This document shows, in pieces, positions 1-7,347 of a stretch of DNA of 10,766 bases (positions within the stretch are counted from its first letter, which is position 1; the number at the start of each line of letters is the position of its first letter). The stretch is taken from the NCBI GenBank assembly GCA_021784975.1, contig JAJYGU010000434.1, positions 1-10,766 on the forward strand, written 5' to 3'. The stretch is from Planctomycetota bacterium (GTDB lineage Bacteria > Planctomycetota > Planctomycetia > Pirellulales > Thermoguttaceae). Under the pieces are notes generated by a model, which was not told the origin of the DNA, did not search any database, and saw only the letters and a program-made list of their open reading frames with translations. Made by a program: the position numbers and the translations under genes.

Positions 1-1
1 G

Positions 2-76
2 AAAACCGCCAAGAACTTCGCCGGCATGCTCAAAATGGCTTTCATCCACCGATACCTTCGCTTAACGTGTCATTAG
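2..76 (+). mobile_element. C-terminal end of a probable IS5-type transposase (partial)
   Basis: The frame open from base 2 to a TAG at 74-76 encodes 24 residues beginning KTAKNFAGMLKMAF and ending HRYLRLTCH. The pattern K-T-A-K/R-N-F followed by a hydrophobic stretch and a final L-R-L resembles the extreme C-terminus of IS5-superfamily DDE transposases. Only the tail is inside the window, so catalytic residues and the other end of the element cannot be seen. A short GTTTT/AAAAC inverted repeat (80-84 with 90-94) lies just after the stop and might belong to the IS end or to a weak terminator. The assignment rests on a short motif. The fragment could also be another protein's tail. Confidence 0.5.
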
Positions 77-168
77 CCGTTTTCCGACAAAACCTAGTTC
101 TTGGAGCAGTTTCACCAGCAATTGGAAATTCTTGTGGGGGGCGTATTTCTTTCCCTCAGGGGGCAAGA

Positions 169-174
169 TAGAAT
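169..174 (+). promoter_or_regulatory. Possible -10 element upstream of the GH172-like gene
   Basis: TAGAAT matches five of six bases of the sigma70 -10 consensus and lies 85 bases before the chosen ATG at 260. No good -35 is seen at the right spacing; the best candidate is T-rich, around 146-151. The rest of 77-259 shows no gene I can support. Confidence 0.25.
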
Positions 175-259
175 CGGACTTCTGTCGTTTGACTTGGTTC
201 CTCGGCGTGCGCCAGGAATTGAACGGCAACCCGGTCTCCAGCCCATCGAAAGGTGCATC

Positions 260-3214
260 ATGCCGATGACAGATTTCCGCGCTGACCATTGCCGCAGGCA
301 CAATAGGCCGAGTCACACGATAGAAAGCCTTTTGCGGCTGTGCCGCCCCAATAGCCGAGCTATTGGGGCTGCCCTGGTGGTGGCGAGCATTCTGGCGATT
401 GCTGCCCACAGCGCCGCCGCGCAGTCGGAGAAACCGTTGACCTACGTAGACGTCCTTCATCAACTAACCGACCTCGACCGGCTCACGCATTTGCAGACCG
501 GCTGCAAGGGCGGACTGTTCTCTAGTTGGGACCGCAACTCCAAGAACGTGTGGGGGGCTAACGGCGATTGCGGCCAATACCTGCGGGTCGAAAAAGACGG
601 CGAAGCGGTGATGATGGACATCGACGGCCCCGGCGTGGTTTACCGCACCTGGTCGGCCAACCCGATGGGCAAGATCCGCATCTACCTGGACGGGGCAAAG
701 GTGCCGTCCTATCAGTGGAACTTCCCCGACTTGTTCGACGGCAAGCTTCCGCCGTTCATCAAGCCGTTAGTGTATCGCCGCGACAAGCCGCAATCGGCCT
801 CCGATTGCTACTTGCCGATCCCCTTTGCCAAGCATATCAGGATTACCGCTGACAAGAAGCACATCCAGTACTACCAGTTCAACTACGTACTGTTCCCCAA
901 GCATCAACCGGTGGTCAGTTTTCGGCTGCCTTTGAATACCCAAGAGCAGGCTGCCCTCGCGGCGGCTGCCGAAGCCTGGTCGCACCCCGGCTGCGATCCG
1001 AAGCCGCGACTGCCCGGCCAGGAGACCATCCCGCAGTCCTTTACTCTCGCGCCAGGCGAGACTATGCAGTTGTGTGCGATCAGTGGAACGGGAGTGATCC
1101 GGGCCATTCGTGCCCGTGTCCAGTCGAAGCAGCGCTACGCATGGCGCAAGCTGGTATTGCGGGGCGACTGGGACGGTGCTGCGTGGCCGCAGATTCTCAC
1201 GCCGCTCGGACCGTTCTTCGCTTTCGATTGGGAGACGGCGGAATATGGTTCGGTCATTGCCGGATGCCAGAAGGGCCAAGCCTACCAGTTCTTCCCCATG
1301 CCGTTCCGCAAGTCGGCCAAGCTCTCACTCACCAGCTACCTGGAAATGCCGGCCAAAGTGGAGTTCGAAATCGAATGGGCGCCGCTAACGAACCTGCCCG
1401 CGGATTCGACCTATTTCTTCGCCCGCTGGCGGCACGAGCCCGATTCGCTGACCTTCGACTATCCGTTCCTGGAGACGGCCGGCCGCGGGCATTTTGTAGG
1501 CGTGTCGATGCCGATCGACCATCCGCTGGCCGGCTGGTGGGGCGAGGGGGACGACAAGGTGTGGGTCGACGACGATGACTTCCCACCGCACATCGGCACC
1601 GGCTCGGAAGATTATTTTGGCGACGCCTGGGGGATCCGCTACCTGTCGGGGCCGAGCTTCGGCGCCTCGTCGATGAAGGGACACCGCACCTGCAACTACC
1701 GCTGGCACTTCATGGATTTTATTCCCTTTGCCAAGCGGATGAGGATGACCATCGAGAACTATGGCCCCAACGGCGCCGGACCGCGGGGTCAATACGATTA
1801 CAGTTCCACCGCGTTTTGGTATCAAGCCGAGTTGACGCCGCCCTTCGAGCAACTTCGCGGGGTGAAGTATACCGGCGGCGACGATCCGAACGGTAAACCC
1901 AAGCCGATGCAGTACAACCCTCACGTCTTCTGGGACTTGAATGCCGCCAATCTGCGAACCTACGGGCTCGGGATTACTTTCGCTCAACAGGCGGAGACGC
2001 TGATGGCGGATGCGGTAAAGTCGGGGGCGGCCAAGATCGTGACCGACGCCTTGCGGCCCTATGAGTTCGACCGCGAGCGGGCCCTCGATTTCGGCGCCGT
2101 TGAGGCCGGTCGGAAGCTGGGCGTGTTCACCATCAAGGTCGATGCGAACACGGCTTACTTCCCGCGGCTTCACACCGCCCCAGAGGCCGGCGTTGCGGAC
2201 CTCTCGCTGGAGATCCACGGTAAGAGCCTGCCGATCGCGGCCAGGCCGGAACCCGGCGTGCTGGAACTTGGCGGACTATGTCTCAGCAAGGGCGAGCATC
2301 GGATGGGCCTGGTGGCGGTCACGGCGGGGCACGCCATCTTCGACTGTTTGCAGCTTGAGTCGGCGACGCGATTTCCTGACGCCATCGAGGCCGAGGAGTT
2401 GGCCGTCGTTAGGACCATCGGCGGGGCCGCCCCGCCGCACCCTAGCCAACCGATGACCGGGGTGAGCGCGGGCCGGGTGCTGGAGTTCCATGCCGATCGG
2501 CCGGGCCAGGGCTTCGTGCTCAGTCTTGGCAAGCGCCCGGACCGCCCATATGTGCTGGGAGTCCGGCCGATGCTTTCTCCCAACGCCGGCATGATCCAGG
2601 CATTCGTGGCCAATAAGCCCATCGGTCCGACATTTGATCTGTACGCCAAGGATCGCGGCCTGGGGCCGTCGGTGCTTCCGCTGGGCGCAATACCGGCCAA
2701 CGTCAGCGAAGTTGAGATCCGCGTCGTCGGTGCGAATCGGCAGTCACGGGGGCATGATGCCGAGTTGGACTACTTCCGTTGGGAGCCGAAGATTTTGGGG
2801 CCCGGCTCGGCGGAAGGGGTGTGGGTGCAAGTCGTGAAAACCCACCGCTGCGAGTACCGGGCTCAGAACCTCGATCCGGCGAAGTTCTCGGACGGGCATC
2901 AGCTCTGGGTGCAGCCCAGCGGGTTGAACGCCTGGCTGGATATTGCCGTCGAGATCCCGAAGAGCCGCACTTACCAGTTGGTGGTGAAGTACACCAAGTC
3001 GTGGGACTACGCGCGCATTCAGGCCTTCCTCGACGGCAAGAAGCTGGGACCGATGGTCGACACCTACGCCGCCGCGGTCGCGCCGGCGGATCCGATCGCT
3101 TTAGGCAAGGTCGAGCTGGCCGCCGGCCGTCACATCCTGCGACTGAAGGCAGTCGGGAAACACGCCGACTCGAAGGGCTATCTCATGGGGATCGACCATC
3201 TCACAGTAAAGTAG
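260..3214 (+). CDS. Exported DUF2961 / GH172-like glycoside hydrolase with C-terminal beta-sandwich modules
   Basis: The protein is 984 aa. I chose the ATG at 260 because AAAGGTG (249-255) precedes it; an in-frame ATG at 101 has no such support. A signal peptide is visible: a long basic n-region, a hydrophobic core at about residues 34-49, and a likely cut after AAA at residue 54. The central domain carries two DUF2961 signatures, GEGDD (residues 428-432) and GTGSEDYF (446-453). Glu429 and Glu450 are 21 residues apart, the spacing I recall for the catalytic pair Glu270/Glu291 of the founding GH172 enzyme, a difructose dianhydride I synthase/hydrolase. Characterised relatives act on furanosides such as alpha-fructofuranosyl or D-arabinofuranosyl units. 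The C-terminal third, from about residue 700, looks like two all-beta modules, possibly carbohydrate-binding. The protein probably acts outside the cytoplasm on plant, algal or microbial glycans. The substrate cannot be read from sequence. No other carbohydrate gene lies nearby. Confidence 0.85.
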   Translation: MPMTDFRADHCRRHNRPSHTIESLLRLCRPNSRAIGAALVVASILAIAAHSAAAQSEKPLTYVDVLHQLTDLDRLTHLQTGCKGGLFSSWDRNSKNVWGANGDCGQYLRVEKDGEAVMMDIDGPGVVYRTWSANPMGKIRIYLDGAKVPSYQWNFPDLFDGKLPPFIKPLVYRRDKPQSASDCYLPIPFAKHIRITADKKHIQYYQFNYVLFPKHQPVVSFRLPLNTQEQAALAAAAEAWSHPGCDPKPRLPGQETIPQSFTLAPGETMQLCAISGTGVIRAIRARVQSKQRYAWRKLVLRGDWDGAAWPQILTPLGPFFAFDWETAEYGSVIAGCQKGQAYQFFPMPFRKSAKLSLTSYLEMPAKVEFEIEWAPLTNLPADSTYFFARWRHEPDSLTFDYPFLETAGRGHFVGVSMPIDHPLAGWWGEGDDKVWVDDDDFPPHIGTGSEDYFGDAWGIRYLSGPSFGASSMKGHRTCNYRWHFMDFIPFAKRMRMTIENYGPNGAGPRGQYDYSSTAFWYQAELTPPFEQLRGVKYTGGDDPNGKPKPMQYNPHVFWDLNAANLRTYGLGITFAQQAETLMADAVKSGAAKIVTDALRPYEFDRERALDFGAVEAGRKLGVFTIKVDANTAYFPRLHTAPEAGVADLSLEIHGKSLPIAARPEPGVLELGGLCLSKGEHRMGLVAVTAGHAIFDCLQLESATRFPDAIEAEELAVVRTIGGAAPPHPSQPMTGVSAGRVLEFHADRPGQGFVLSLGKRPDRPYVLGVRPMLSPNAGMIQAFVANKPIGPTFDLYAKDRGLGPSVLPLGAIPANVSEVEIRVVGANRQSRGHDAELDYFRWEPKILGPGSAEGVWVQVVKTHRCEYRAQNLDPAKFSDGHQLWVQPSGLNAWLDIAVEIPKSRTYQLVVKYTKSWDYARIQAFLDGKKLGPMVDTYAAAVAPADPIALGKVELAAGRHILRLKAVGKHADSKGYLMGIDHLTVK
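345..369. repeat. Perfect 11-bp inverted repeat in the signal-peptide coding region
   Basis: GCCCCAATAGC (345-355) and GCTATTGGGGC (359-369) are exact reverse complements separated by CGA. The repeat falls in codons 29-37 of the GH172-like gene, at the junction between the n-region and the hydrophobic core of the signal peptide. No T-run follows, so it is not a typical terminator. Confidence 0.85.
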
Positions 3215-3232
3215 TCCGATCTCGCGATCTTC

Positions 3233-3261
3233 TTTACGGCGGCCGGTAGCCGACTTACAAT
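3233..3261 (+). promoter_or_regulatory. Probable sigma70-type promoter of the Uma2 gene
   Basis: A -35-like TTTACG (3233-3238, four of six) and a -10-like TACAAT (3256-3261, five of six) are separated by 17 bases. Transcription would start near 3268, about 30 bases before the ATG at 3298. The promoter sits in the 83-base gap after the GH172-like gene, suggesting independent expression. Confidence 0.45.
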
Positions 3262-3297
3262 ACCGTCAGGTGCCGAACCGTGCGGAGTGAGGCTGAA

Positions 3298-3930
3298 ATG
3301 GCCGTAGGCAGCTTGCAATCAGAACATCGCATTGTGCTCAGAGATGTGGCCTGGTCCACCTTTGAGGCGCTATTGGCCGAGACAGACCATCGCGGAACGC
3401 GTTTCACCTACGATCATGGATATCTTGAGATCGTGTCCCCGTCCGATGAACACGAGCAGATAAAAACGTTGTTGGGCCGAATGGTTGAGACGATGACCCT
3501 GGAGTTAGACATCCCGATCCGCAGCGGTGGCTCGACGACGTTGATCAGCGAACTGAAGGAGCGCGGCTTGGAGCCGGACGAGTGCTACTACGTAACCCAC
3601 GAGCCAATGGTCCGCGGGCGGGAGCGCCTCGACCCGACTATCGATCCGCCGCCCGATTTGGCGATCGAGGTTGACATTTCCGTAAGCTCAATCGACAAGC
3701 TGGTAATCTATGCTGATCTGGGCGTGCCGGAAGTATGGCTCTGTGACGGGAAATCGCTGAAGGTCTACCAGCTCCAGCCCGACGGCACGTACACTCAACA
3801 GTCCCGCAGCCCGGCGTTTCCCTTCCTTCCACTGGAAGAAGTGCAAGACTTCCTCGCCCGCCGCGATCAAACCGACGAGACCAGTCTGATCCGATCCTTT
3901 TGGACCTGGGTGAAGACGCTGAAACGCTAG
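3298..3930 (+). CDS. Uma2-family PD-(D/E)xK nuclease-like protein
   Basis: The protein is 210 aa, the usual size for Uma2 (DUF820) proteins, which are very abundant in cyanobacteria and planctomycetes. Family landmarks in order are FTYDHGYLEIVSPS-type strands near the N-terminus, an EPDECYYV segment, PDLAIEVD with Asp120 and Glu124 as the likely PD...E metal ligands, and the LGVPEVWL segment. The fold is that of restriction endonucleases, but the biological role of single Uma2 proteins is not settled. The ATG at 3298 has GTGAGG just upstream. A GTG at 3280 would add six residues and cannot be excluded, but it lies only about 12 bases from the predicted transcription start. Its TAG stop lies in a CTAG shared with the stop of the opposing kinase gene. 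Confidence 0.85.
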   Translation: MAVGSLQSEHRIVLRDVAWSTFEALLAETDHRGTRFTYDHGYLEIVSPSDEHEQIKTLLGRMVETMTLELDIPIRSGGSTTLISELKERGLEPDECYYVTHEPMVRGRERLDPTIDPPPDLAIEVDISVSSIDKLVIYADLGVPEVWLCDGKSLKVYQLQPDGTYTQQSRSPAFPFLPLEEVQDFLARRDQTDETSLIRSFWTWVKTLKR

Positions 3931-4673
3931 CTTTCCTCCGCCGGCAAGCGGGCCGGGGCGGGCAGTTTGAGGGTGACTTGCGTGCCGCGGCCGGGTTCGC
4001 TTTGCAGGGTCATCCGACCGCCGTGGGCCTCGATCACTTTGCGCGTCGTGGGCAATCCCAGGCCCGAGCCGCCGCGCTTGGTGGAAAAGAAGGTGTCGAA
4101 CACCTTTTCGCGGGTGGCCTCGTCCATGCCGACGCCCGTGTCGATCAGGTCCAGGGCCACGCCGTCGGGCGTGCCGTAAGTGCGGACCACCAACTGCCCG
4201 CCGTTGGGCATCGCCTGCTCGGCGTTGAGCACCAGGTTCAACAGGGCCCCGTGAAAGGCCTCGCGATCCAACAGCACCATGGGCAGGTTGCCGGCCAGGT
4301 AGTCGACGACCTCCACGCGGGCCTCGGCGGCCTTGGGACGGTAGAAGTCGAGCACCTGCCGCACCTGGGCGTTGAGATTGCTGGGTTGGAGGTTAAGGTG
4401 ATGGGCCTTAGCGAAGTGGAGGAAGTTGTCCAACAGGTCATGCAGTCGCTGGCATTCCCGCTCCACCAATTCGATTTTCCGCATTGCCCGGCGGTCGCGG
4501 GGCGAGTCGGAGTCGCGGAAGTCCTCCGCCAGCAACTCCATGTTCATGCGGATGGTCGAAAGCGGATTCTTGATCTCGTGGGCCAACCCACCAGCCAGCC
4601 GGGCAATCTCGGCGTACTGCTCCCGTAGCCGCTGATGGAGCTCTTCATGGCTCGGCTGGCGATGGAGAGACAT
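3927..4673 (-). CDS. Soluble histidine kinase lacking a sensor domain (NtrB-like HisKA + HATPase)
   Basis: The protein is 248 aa. After about 20 residues it enters a HisKA dimerisation domain with H-box LAHEIKNPLST (phospho-acceptor His32). The HATPase_c domain follows: N-box NLVLNAEQAM (Asn146, Asn150), G1 DTGVGMD (178-184), F-box FDTFFSTK (192-199) and G2 GSGLGL (202-207). All catalytic boxes are intact. There is no membrane segment, PAS, GAF or HAMP domain, so any signal must come through a partner protein or the short N-terminus. No response regulator is in the window. The gene begins 8 bases after the pnp stop and is probably translated from the rpsO-pnp transcript. GGAG sits only two bases before the ATG at 4673, so spacing is tight. 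Longer starts would lie inside pnp and are not favoured. The partner regulator and output are unknown. Confidence 0.88.
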   Translation of the reverse strand: MSLHRQPSHEELHQRLREQYAEIARLAGGLAHEIKNPLSTIRMNMELLAEDFRDSDSPRDRRAMRKIELVERECQRLHDLLDNFLHFAKAHHLNLQPSNLNAQVRQVLDFYRPKAAEARVEVVDYLAGNLPMVLLDREAFHGALLNLVLNAEQAMPNGGQLVVRTYGTPDGVALDLIDTGVGMDEATREKVFDTFFSTKRGGSGLGLPTTRKVIEAHGGRMTLQSEPGRGTQVTLKLPAPARLPAEES

Positions 4674-4681
4674 GTCTCCGC

Positions 4682-6805
4682 CTAGCGTTCGCTCTTGCTC
4701 GGACTGCCGTCTTGCCGGGCCCGCTGCTCGCGGAGGACTTGTTTGCGGCTGAGCTTCACCCGGTCCTGATCGTCGACGGCGATCACCTTGACCTTGAGCA
4801 TGTCGCCCACTTTGCAGACGTCGGCCACGCTGTTGACGTAATCCTCGGCCAGCTCGCTGATGTGGCACAGCCCGTCTTTGCCGGGCAGGATCTCGATAAA
4901 CGCCCCGAAGTCTTTCACGCTGGTGACGCGGCCTTCGTAGATCCGGCCGATCTCCACCGAGGCGGTCAGCGCCTCGACCCGTCCCATGGCTTCCTTGGCG
5001 CCCTCGCTGCTGCTGCAAGCCACGGTCACCGAGCCGTCGTCCTCGACTTCGATCAGCGCCCCGGTGGCCTCCTGAATGGCTCGAATCGTCTTGCCGCCCG
5101 GGCCGATGAGCAACCCGATCTTCTCCGGATCGATATGGGTCCGCAGCAGCCGCGGTGCCCAAGGCGAGATTTCTGCCCGCGGCCGGGCAATGGCGGTCAA
5201 CATCGCTCGCAGGATCTCGATCCGTGCCTCGCGGGCCTGCTTCAACGTCGCCCGGATGATCTCCTCGCTGATCCCGGCGATCTTCAGATCGAGCTGGATG
5301 CCGGTCACGCCATTCTGCGTGCCGGCCACTTTGAAGTCCATGTCGCCAAAATGATCTTCATCGCCAATGATGTCGGTCAGCAGCAGATAGCGATCCGGCT
5401 CCTTCACCAGGCCGATCGAGATGCCGGCCACGGGGTTGCTGATGGGCACGCCGGCGGCCATCAAACCCAAAGTGGCCCCGCACACGCTGGCCATCGAACT
5501 GGAGCCGTTCGACTCCAGGATGTCGGAAATGATGCGGATCGTGTAGGGAAAGTCTTCCGGATCGGGCAGGACCGGCTTGACGCTCCGCTCGGCCAGGGCT
5601 CCGTGTCCGATTTCGCGGCGCCCCGGCCCGCGGATCGGCCGGCACTCACCCACCGAAAACGAGGGGAAATAATAGTGCAGCATGAACTTCTGGGTGTACT
5701 CTTCCATCAGCCCGTCGACCCGCTGCTCGTCGCGGCCGGTGCCCAGAGTGACGGTGACCAGCGATTGGGTCTCTCCCCGCTGGAACATGGCCGAGCCGTG
5801 CACCCGCGGCAAGAGGTCGACCTTGCAGGCGATTGGGCGGAGAGTCTTGGTGTCGCGACCGTCGGGGCGCACGCCCGAGAGGATTTGATCGCGCACCACC
5901 CGGGTTTCCAGGGCTTCCCAGGCGGTTGCGAAGGCCTCGGGGGAAATCGCATTGGAGGCCTCCGGCTCCGGGATCATCGCGGCCACCGCCTGCTGCTTCA
6001 AGGCGTCGCACGCCTCGGCACGGGCCAATTTGCCCTCGGTCATCTTCGCCGCCCGGAAGGCATCGTAATATTTCGCTCGCAGCGTCTCGTAGAGCTCGTG
6101 GTGCGAAGTCGCCTCAAACGGCTTTTTCAGCACGCCCACTTTCTGGGCCAGCTCTTCCTGCATTTCGCAGATCTGCCGGATGTATCCGTGGGCGGTGACC
6201 ACTGCGTCCGCCATGAGATCCTCGGGGAACTCGCGGGCAAAGCCTTCGATCATGAGGATCGAATCCTTGCTGCCCGAGACGACCAGGTCGAGGTCGCTGT
6301 CCTCCAAGGCATCGTGCGTCGGGAAGGGGACGAATTGTTCGTCGATGTAGCCCAGCCGGACCGAGCCTAACGGACCTTGAAAGGGCAGCGGCGAGACGGT
6401 CAAGGCGGCCGAGGCCCCGTTCATCGCCAGCACGTCGCCGTCAGTCTGCCGGTCGCTGGCCATCACGAAGGCCTGCAGTTGCACTTCGTCGTGGAATCCG
6501 TCCGGCCAGAGCGGGCGGATAGGACGATCCATCAGCCGGGCGGTGAGCGTCTCCTTGACGGTGGGGCGGCCTTCGCGTTTCAAGAACCCGCCGGGAAACT
6601 TGCCGGCGGCGGCTACCCGCTCGCGATAATCGCAGGTCAGCGGGAAGAAATCGCTGCCCGGCCGGCCCGGCCCCGACACAGCCGCGCTTAACACGACTGT
6701 TTCCCCATATTGGACCAGACAGCTCCCGGCTGCCTGTTTGGCTAGTTCGCCGGTTTCGAAAGAAAGAACCGAGGCTCCGATCTGGCGTTCAACACGTACT
6801 TTCAA
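4682..6805 (-). CDS. pnp: Polyribonucleotide nucleotidyltransferase (PNPase)
   Basis: The protein is 707 aa, close to the usual 700-715. PNPase degrades RNA 3' to 5' by phosphorolysis, releasing nucleoside diphosphates, and can run in reverse to add tails; it works as a cytoplasmic trimer. Visible domains are a first RNase PH domain (about 12-145), the alpha-helical linker (about 240-310), a second RNase PH domain (about 320-460) with FQRGET (341-346) and GRRE (395-398), the catalytic GDMDFKVAG segment (487-495, Asp488 and Asp490), a KH domain with GPGG (568-571), and an S1 domain (about 618-688). The start is TTG: AGGAG lies six bases upstream and the N-terminus MKVRVERQIG fits the family. 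It lies 150 bases after rpsO and directly before the histidine kinase, in one likely operon. Confidence 0.98.
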   Translation of the reverse strand: MKVRVERQIGASVLSFETGELAKQAAGSCLVQYGETVVLSAAVSGPGRPGSDFFPLTCDYRERVAAAGKFPGGFLKREGRPTVKETLTARLMDRPIRPLWPDGFHDEVQLQAFVMASDRQTDGDVLAMNGASAALTVSPLPFQGPLGSVRLGYIDEQFVPFPTHDALEDSDLDLVVSGSKDSILMIEGFAREFPEDLMADAVVTAHGYIRQICEMQEELAQKVGVLKKPFEATSHHELYETLRAKYYDAFRAAKMTEGKLARAEACDALKQQAVAAMIPEPEASNAISPEAFATAWEALETRVVRDQILSGVRPDGRDTKTLRPIACKVDLLPRVHGSAMFQRGETQSLVTVTLGTGRDEQRVDGLMEEYTQKFMLHYYFPSFSVGECRPIRGPGRREIGHGALAERSVKPVLPDPEDFPYTIRIISDILESNGSSSMASVCGATLGLMAAGVPISNPVAGISIGLVKEPDRYLLLTDIIGDEDHFGDMDFKVAGTQNGVTGIQLDLKIAGISEEIIRATLKQAREARIEILRAMLTAIARPRAEISPWAPRLLRTHIDPEKIGLLIGPGGKTIRAIQEATGALIEVEDDGSVTVACSSSEGAKEAMGRVEALTASVEIGRIYEGRVTSVKDFGAFIEILPGKDGLCHISELAEDYVNSVADVCKVGDMLKVKVIAVDDQDRVKLSRKQVLREQRARQDGSPSKSER

Positions 6806-6871
6806 TGTTTGCTCCTACCTTCACTTGCGCTGGAGTTCCTTCCAGACGGGGCGGCACAGCAACTGCGCAGC

Positions 6872-6893
6872 GGCAGCAACCCGGAAAGCTGCC
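6872..6893 (-). promoter_or_regulatory. Hairpin in the pnp leader
   Basis: GGCAGC (6872-6877) pairs with GCTGCC (6888-6893) around a ten-base loop. The stem lies about 67 bases before the pnp start on the - strand. There is no U-run after it, so it reads as a processing or translation-control structure rather than a terminator. In E. coli a hairpin in this location is cut by RNase III and allows PNPase to control its own synthesis; the parallel here is positional only. Confidence 0.35.
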
Positions 6894-6929
6894 TCCCGTG
6901 GGCGCCGCATAAGACCCGCATCATGCCGA

Positions 6930-6948
6930 GCGGCGAAGAGGTCGCCGC
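6930..6948 (-). promoter_or_regulatory. Hairpin directly after rpsO
   Basis: GCGGCGA (6930-6936) and TCGCCGC (6942-6948) form a perfect seven-base-pair stem with a five-base loop, starting seven bases after the rpsO stop. No T-run follows in the direction of transcription, so readthrough into pnp is expected. It could be an attenuator or an mRNA-end stabiliser. Confidence 0.45.
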
Positions 6949-6955
6949 GGCCCGG

Positions 6956-7225
6956 CTACTTGCGGATGTCGAGACGTCGAAGCATGTCGAGGTAACGCTG
7001 AGGATCGACCTTCTTGAGATAATCCAAGAGCCGCCGCCGGCGACTGACCAGCATCAACAGGCCGCGCCGACAGGCAAAATCCCGCTTGTGACCCTGCAAG
7101 TGCTCGGTCAAGGCGTTGATCCGGGATGTCAAAAGGGCAATCTGGACCTCCGGGGACCCGGTGTCGCCATCGGACCGCCGAAACTCCCCAATCAGTTCTG
7201 TCTTTCGCTCTTTGGTAATGGTCAT
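6956..7225 (-). CDS. rpsO: 30S ribosomal protein S15
   Basis: The protein is 89 aa from the ATG at 7225, exactly the usual S15 length. Family landmarks are DTGSPEVQIALLT, the HKRDFACRRGLL segment that contacts 16S rRNA, and LDYLKK near the C-terminus. S15 binds the three-way junction in the 16S central domain and nucleates platform assembly. A GTG at 7240 would add five residues (MSWYP), but family length favours the ATG. No good Shine-Dalgarno lies at normal distance; the nearest GGAG ends 14 bases upstream, and a hairpin in between could shorten that gap. The rpsO-pnp order is widely conserved. Confidence 0.97.
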   Translation of the reverse strand: MTITKERKTELIGEFRRSDGDTGSPEVQIALLTSRINALTEHLQGHKRDFACRRGLLMLVSRRRRLLDYLKKVDPQRYLDMLRRLDIRK

Positions 7226-7230
7226 CGGAT

Positions 7231-7288
7231 ACCACGACACTCCACTTCAAATGACTCGTGATGCCTCCACGGGAAGCCAATTCCTCCC
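7231..7288 (-). promoter_or_regulatory. Structured rpsO leader, candidate S15 autoregulatory site
   Basis: Just upstream of the rpsO ATG, ATCACGA (7256-7262 read on the - strand) can pair with TCGTGGT (7231-7237), one G-U pair included. An 18-base loop then holds the SD-like GTGGAG. A second stem, GGGAGG with CTTCCC (7271-7276 with 7283-7288), lies further upstream. GTGGAG occurs four times exactly in the leader (complement at 7240, 7265, 7305 and 7311). S15 represses its own mRNA through leader structures in several bacterial groups; assigning that role here is inference. Confidence 0.4.
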
Positions 7289-7347
7289 ACCTTGTCTCCT
7301 GAAACTCCACCTCCACTGATTTGATAACCACAACTACTAAGCCTTTT

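Noticed and set aside
101..259. ATG at 101 as start of the exported hydrolase
   Set aside because: It would put 53 non-signal residues before the chosen start and has no ribosome binding site, and the region may belong to an IS end. AAAGGTG supports 260.
1385..2218. 277-codon - strand frame inside the hydrolase gene
   Set aside because: It has no recognisable domain and lies opposite well-supported coding sequence containing the catalytic motifs.
4674..5162. N-terminal extension of the histidine kinase frame
   Set aside because: The extra 163 codons run through the 3' end of pnp in another phase and have low-complexity Arg/Gly/Gln composition. The ATG at 4673 follows GGAG and fits a short kinase.
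4712..6370. Very long + strand open frame (552 codons) opposite pnp
   Set aside because: It lies entirely antisense to a clear PNPase gene in high-GC DNA. Its composition is rich in His, Gly, Ala and Asp with no recognisable domain, which is typical of a shadow frame.
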